DNA of 64,000 nt, from the NCBI GenBank assembly GCA_002493835.1, contig DLAA01000132.1, positions 21,712 through 85,711 of the forward strand, written 5' to 3'. The stretch comes from Lachnospiraceae bacterium UBA7060 (GTDB lineage: Bacteria; Bacillota; Clostridia; Lachnospirales; Lachnospiraceae). Positions 60,571 through 64,000 of this stretch are shown piece by piece (within the stretch, counting starts at the first letter, position 1; each line of letters begins with the position of its first letter). The position numbers and the translations under genes are program-made. Under the pieces are notes generated by a model. That model did no database searches, had not been told where the DNA came from, and saw only the letters and a list, made by a program, of their open reading frames with translations.

Positions 60571-62700
60571 ATGGCACAGGAGATTCATTTTTCTGACGAA
60601 ATTTACTATACAAACAGAGAATTAAGCTGGCTGCTCTTTAATGAGAGAGTACTTTCAGAAGCGAGAGATAAACAGATTCCGCTGTTTGAGAGGTTGAAAT
60701 TTTTAAGTATCACGGCGTCTAACTTGGACGAATTTTTCATGGTGCGTGTAGCATCCCTGAAAGACATGGTTAATGCAGGTTATAAAAAACGTGATATTGC
60801 GGGCATGACCGCCGCACAGCAGCTCGTTTTGGTAAATGAGAAGACGCATCAGCTGGTAGATCAGCAGTATAATACTTATAATCGTTCTATTCTTCCGCAG
60901 CTTATGGCTAACGGTCTGCGGATTATCATGCACCACGAGGATCTGACGAAAGAGGAAGGAGCTTTCGTGGACAGCTTTTTTACGGATAATGTTTATCCGG
61001 TACTTACTCCCATGGCGGTGGATTCTTCCAGACCTTTTCCTTTGGTTCGCAATAAATCCCTGAATCTGGGAGCCCTGATGAAGAAAAAAAGCGGAGACAA
61101 AGAGCTTGAGTTTGCCATGGTGCAGGTGCCGAGTGTGCTGTCCCGGCTGGTGGAAATTCCTTCTCAGGAAGGGCGCAAATTGATTCTTTTGGAGGAAGTA
61201 ATTGAGCGTAATATTCATAAGTTGTTCTTGAATTATGATATAGTCTGTTCGTATCCGTTTCGGATTATGAGAAATGCGGATTTGACCATTGAGGAGGAGG
61301 AGGCTGAGGATCTACTGCAGGAGATTGAGAAACAGCTGAAGAAAAGACAGTGGGGACAGGTTATCCGTTTGGAGGTGGAGGAAGGTATTGACGACAGGCT
61401 TCTCAAACTGATTCGAGAGGAGCTTGCGATTCCGAAGGAAGATATTTATTCTATCAGCGGGCCTCTGGATCTGACTTTCTTAATGAAGCTTTATGGATTG
61501 GATGGGTTTGACCAGCTGAAAGAGCACAGTTATCTGCCGCCTCAGCCGGTACCGGAGTTTTCGGATGGCGAAGATGTGTTTGAGACGATTCGGAAAGGTG
61601 ATATTCTTATGCATCATCCTTACCAGACTTTTGAGCCTGTGGTGCGGTTTGTCAGGCAGGCAGCGAAGGATCCGGATGTGCTTGCCATCAAGCAGACCTT
61701 ATATCGAGTCAGCGGGAATTCACCGATTGTTGCAGCGCTGGAGCAGGCAGCGGAGAACGGGAAGCAGGTTTCCGTCCTGGTGGAACTGAAGGCAAGATTT
61801 GATGAGGAGAACAATATTGTCTGGGCAAAAAAGCTGGAAAAAGCGGGCTGTCATGTGATTTACGGCCTGGTGGGATTAAAAACCCATAGTAAAATAACGC
61901 TTGTTGTTAGAAGAGAGGAGAATGGGATCCGCCGTTATGTCCATCTGGGTACTGGTAATTACAATGATTCTACGGCTAAGCTGTACACTGATATAGGTTA
62001 TTTTACTTGTTCGGAGATGATTGGGGAGGATGCCACGGCAGTGTTTAATATGTTGTCGGGTTACTCAGAGCCGAGAAGCTGGAACTGTCTGTCTCTGGCA
62101 CCCCACTGGCTCAAAGACAGATTTATCTATCTGATTGAAAGAGAAAAAAAGCATGCCCAGGCGGGCAGACCGGCCCGAATTATTGCAAAGATGAATGCAC
62201 TCTGCGATAAGGATATCATTGAGGCGCTCTATGGTGCCAGCGCAGCGGGGGTGAAAATCGACTTGATTATACGAGGAATCTGCTGCCTGCGGGTGGGAAT
62301 CGACGGTGTCAGTGATAACATTACGGTTCGTTCCATTGTTGGCAATTATTTGGAGCATGCCCGTATCTTCTTTTTCGAAAATGACGGCAGATCGGAATAT
62401 TACTGTGCCAGTGCGGATTGGATGCCGAGAAATCTTGAGCGCAGAGTGGAAATTCTCTTTCCGATAGAGAAGCCTGATCTGCAGGAAAAATTGGAGTATA
62501 TTTTAGACGCGCAGCTTAGAGATACGGTGAAGGCTTCTATTCTGCAGTCTGATGGCAGCTATGTGAAAGTGGATAGGCGGGGGAAGGAAGTGTTCAATGC
62601 GCAGCTTGCCTTCTGTCAGGCGGCCAAAGCGGCAGCTAAAGAAAAAAGCGACACGGTACACAAGAGGGTCTTTATTCCGAAAATGCATCATGACGAATAG
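60571..62700 (+). CDS. ppk: Polyphosphate kinase 1
   Basis: PPK1 makes polyphosphate from ATP. The 709-residue protein opens with YTNRELSWLLFNERVLSEAR and contains ASNLDEFFMVRVASL, DILMHHPYQTFEPVVRFV, LVELKARFDEENNI and the autophosphorylated His439 in GLVGLKTHSKITLV. The C-terminal domain has HLGTGNYNDSTAKLYTDIGY and DWMPRNLERRVEILFPI. It follows the Ppx/GppA gene by 42 bases. Confidence 0.97.
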   Translation: MAQEIHFSDEIYYTNRELSWLLFNERVLSEARDKQIPLFERLKFLSITASNLDEFFMVRVASLKDMVNAGYKKRDIAGMTAAQQLVLVNEKTHQLVDQQYNTYNRSILPQLMANGLRIIMHHEDLTKEEGAFVDSFFTDNVYPVLTPMAVDSSRPFPLVRNKSLNLGALMKKKSGDKELEFAMVQVPSVLSRLVEIPSQEGRKLILLEEVIERNIHKLFLNYDIVCSYPFRIMRNADLTIEEEEAEDLLQEIEKQLKKRQWGQVIRLEVEEGIDDRLLKLIREELAIPKEDIYSISGPLDLTFLMKLYGLDGFDQLKEHSYLPPQPVPEFSDGEDVFETIRKGDILMHHPYQTFEPVVRFVRQAAKDPDVLAIKQTLYRVSGNSPIVAALEQAAENGKQVSVLVELKARFDEENNIVWAKKLEKAGCHVIYGLVGLKTHSKITLVVRREENGIRRYVHLGTGNYNDSTAKLYTDIGYFTCSEMIGEDATAVFNMLSGYSEPRSWNCLSLAPHWLKDRFIYLIEREKKHAQAGRPARIIAKMNALCDKDIIEALYGASAAGVKIDLIIRGICCLRVGIDGVSDNITVRSIVGNYLEHARIFFFENDGRSEYYCASADWMPRNLERRVEILFPIEKPDLQEKLEYILDAQLRDTVKASILQSDGSYVKVDRRGKEVFNAQLAFCQAAKAAAKEKSDTVHKRVFIPKMHHDE

Positions 62701-62717
62701 AAAGGAACAGAAAACAC

Positions 62718-63305
62718 ATGAAGATATATTTGGCTTCGGTTTCGCCCAGACGGAAGGAGCTTTTAAGGCAGGTGGGAATTTCTTTTAAAGTAATGCCGAG
62801 CGCAGTGGAGGAAAAAATCACAAAAGAGAGACCTGACGAGGTCGTGGAAGAGTTGTCATACCAGAAAGCGGTAGATGTTTGTGGAAAGCTTTCAGCGGAA
62901 GGAAAAGAGGATTTCGTGGTCATAGGTGCGGACACAGTGGTGTCGGCCTGGGGGAAAATTCTGGGGAAGCCTGTGGACAGAGCGGATGCCATCCGTATGT
63001 TGAAGGAGCTGCAGGGAGGCAGCCATCAAGTATATACAGGGGTGACTCTGGCCTGGAAATATAAGAATATGTCTCCTATGTACGTCACTTTCTCCGAATG
63101 TACGGATGTGATTATGTATGCTATGACCGATGAAGAAATCATGTCTTACGTGGACAGCGGCGAGCCTATGGATAAAGCGGGTGCATATGCGATCCAGGGA
63201 CTTTGTGCGGCGCATATTCAAGGGATCTGCGGGGATTATAACAATGTGGTAGGTCTGCCTGTGGGCAGAGTGTGTCAGGAATTAAAAAAAAGAGGAATGT
63301 TGTAA
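62718..63305 (+). CDS. maf: Maf-family nucleoside triphosphate pyrophosphatase
   Basis: Maf proteins hydrolyse non-canonical or modified nucleoside triphosphates and can affect septum formation. The 195-residue protein starts IYLASVSPRRKELLRQVGI and has ADTVVSAWGKILGKP and KAGAYAIQGLCAAHI. It is 17 bases from ppk. Confidence 0.95.
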   Translation: MKIYLASVSPRRKELLRQVGISFKVMPSAVEEKITKERPDEVVEELSYQKAVDVCGKLSAEGKEDFVVIGADTVVSAWGKILGKPVDRADAIRMLKELQGGSHQVYTGVTLAWKYKNMSPMYVTFSECTDVIMYAMTDEEIMSYVDSGEPMDKAGAYAIQGLCAAHIQGICGDYNNVVGLPVGRVCQELKKRGML

Positions 63306-63341
63306 ATCATGTAAACTTAAATGCTGTTGGAGGAAAGAACG

Positions 63342-63599
63342 ATGTTTGATGAGATGACAGTACAGTGTTTCTTGAAGAATCAGTTGCAGCTTTATCCGGA
63401 GAAGGTGGCTGAAACCTACGAGGAAGCGGAAAATTTTTTGGAGGAGTGCATGGCAGTTGTGGTGGATTCCGTAAAAGAAGTGTGGGATTTTTTCGTAGAG
63501 GAAGGTATTGATGTAGAAGGCGCTGACGAGGAAGAAATTTTGGAGGCCGATGAGGTATTCGAGATCGGAGACGGAAGGTATCTGATTGTTGAAGGATAA
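63342..63599 (+). CDS. Small acidic protein of unknown function
   Basis: The 85-residue protein is very acidic (many Glu and Asp) and mostly helical by composition, with AETYEEAENFLEECMAVVVD and a C-terminal EVFEIGDGRYLIVEG. GGAGG at 63329-63333 fits the ATG at 63342; the in-frame codons back to 63321 are not needed. It probably belongs to the maf transcript and is followed by a terminator-like hairpin. I recognise no domain. Confidence 0.75.
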   Translation: MFDEMTVQCFLKNQLQLYPEKVAETYEEAENFLEECMAVVVDSVKEVWDFFVEEGIDVEGADEEEILEADEVFEIGDGRYLIVEG

Positions 63600-63618
63600 T
63601 AGGTTGAAAATCATACGA

Positions 63619-63655
63619 GGGGCTGTGAAAGTCGTTTTCACAGCCCCATATTTAT
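63619..63655 (+). terminator. Terminator-like hairpin after the small acidic gene
   Basis: GGGGCTGTGAAA (63619-63630) pairs perfectly with TTTCACAGCCCC (63636-63647) over a five-base loop, followed by ATATTTAT. The stem is strong, but the tail is only AT-rich. Confidence 0.8.
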
Positions 63656-63956
63656 ATACCTTTTGATAAATGCCATTTTGATCTTTGCTATAGGAAAAAT
63701 CAGAGGAAATATATGCCGTTTTATTTAAAAAACCATTGAAAAACTTACATGATACGCTTATAATTGTTCACAAGTTGAATCGAGAAAATAATCTTTATAA
63801 AGCTAACAAATGAGGATGTTTTTTAAAGCTATTCTTTTTTGACCATTTGGTACGATACTACAATACTCATTATTCCCGGCGCTGTTTTAGAAATATAAAA
63901 ATCGTCAAAACTTGTATAATCAATTAATATAGGTTTGCAGAATAGGAAGGTATGTT
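63656..63956. other. AT-rich intergenic region
   Basis: About 300 AT-rich bases without a supported gene. A TATAAT at 63915-63920 could be the -10 box for the next gene, but I see no matching -35 box. Confidence 0.5.
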
Positions 63957-64000
63957 ATGATATTTACATCACAATTTTTTTTAATAGGGCTATTGCCATG
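63957..64000 (+). CDS. Start of a probable MBOAT acyltransferase, 3' end outside window
   Basis: Only the first 14 codons are present. They read MIFTSQFFLIGLLP, which resembles the N-terminus of membrane-bound O-acyltransferases of the DltB/AlgI type (usually M-(I/L)-F-x-S-x-x-F-(I/L)-x-x-F-L-P). AGGAAGG at 63944-63950 is well placed for the ATG. The family call is tentative because so little sequence is visible. Confidence 0.4.
   Translation, partial: MIFTSQFFLIGLLP

Overview
The window looks like a chromosomal segment from a motile, Gram-positive member of the Clostridia, most likely Lachnospiraceae. The evidence is a long flagellar/chemotaxis operon with FliY (a CheC-FliN fusion), CheC and CheD in place of CheZ, a WhiG/FliA-type sigma factor, a FapA-family (DUF342) protein, Firmicute-style rimP-nusA-ylxR-ylxQ-infB and rpsO-pnp clusters, strong purine-rich ribosome binding sites, and consensus sigma-A promoters with 17-base spacers. 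I cannot name the genus. I recognised no rRNA gene, tRNA gene, intact insertion sequence, prophage or CRISPR array.

Region 1 (1-25190) is one co-directional, tightly packed operon, often with overlapping stop and start codons. It runs motA (cut by the window edge), motB, fliL, fliM, fliY, cheY, fliO, fliP, fliQ, fliR, flhB, flhA, flhF, flhG, a PilZ gene, cheB, cheA, cheW, cheC, cheD, a small membrane protein, a flagellar sigma factor, a FapA-like gene, three poorly characterised genes and a chemoreceptor. Together these encode the stator, the switch, the export gate, flagellar placement and a nearly complete chemotaxis pathway; cheR is not in the window. The uncharacterised genes around the sigma factor are the best protein candidates for undescribed flagellar accessory functions.

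Region 2 (25200-32850) starts with terminators, then a promoter and a long leader before rpsB-tsf. An accessory stretch follows: a frameshifted transposase-like remnant, a coiled-coil gene built on 21-base repeats, a glycerate 2-kinase, a metallo-beta-lactamase-fold protein and a large polytopic membrane protein. A perfect 18-bp palindrome lies just upstream of that last gene.

Region 3 (32815-48200) is housekeeping: rimP-nusA-ylxR-ylxQ-infB-rbfA-nrnA-truB-ribF, a Na/phosphate transporter, an NlpC/P60 hydrolase, rpsO, pnp and an HD-GYP phosphodiesterase. The rimP leader carries an intrinsic terminator close to the predicted transcription start, followed by a compact three-way-junction RNA-like structure. 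This is the most striking non-coding signal in the window.

Region 4 (48186-56300) holds nitroreductase-pyrB-pyrI on the minus strand, with a perfect intrinsic terminator wedged just before pyrB (a probable attenuator). It also has two small membrane-associated genes, the folate operon folC-folE-folP-folBK and a DUF5050-like membrane protein. Region 5 (56342-63600) holds pheA, a DUF815 ATPase, a Ppx/GppA-HD protein, ppk, maf and a small acidic protein. The last 44 bases begin a probable MBOAT acyltransferase gene. No computation was run; family assignments come from reading motifs.
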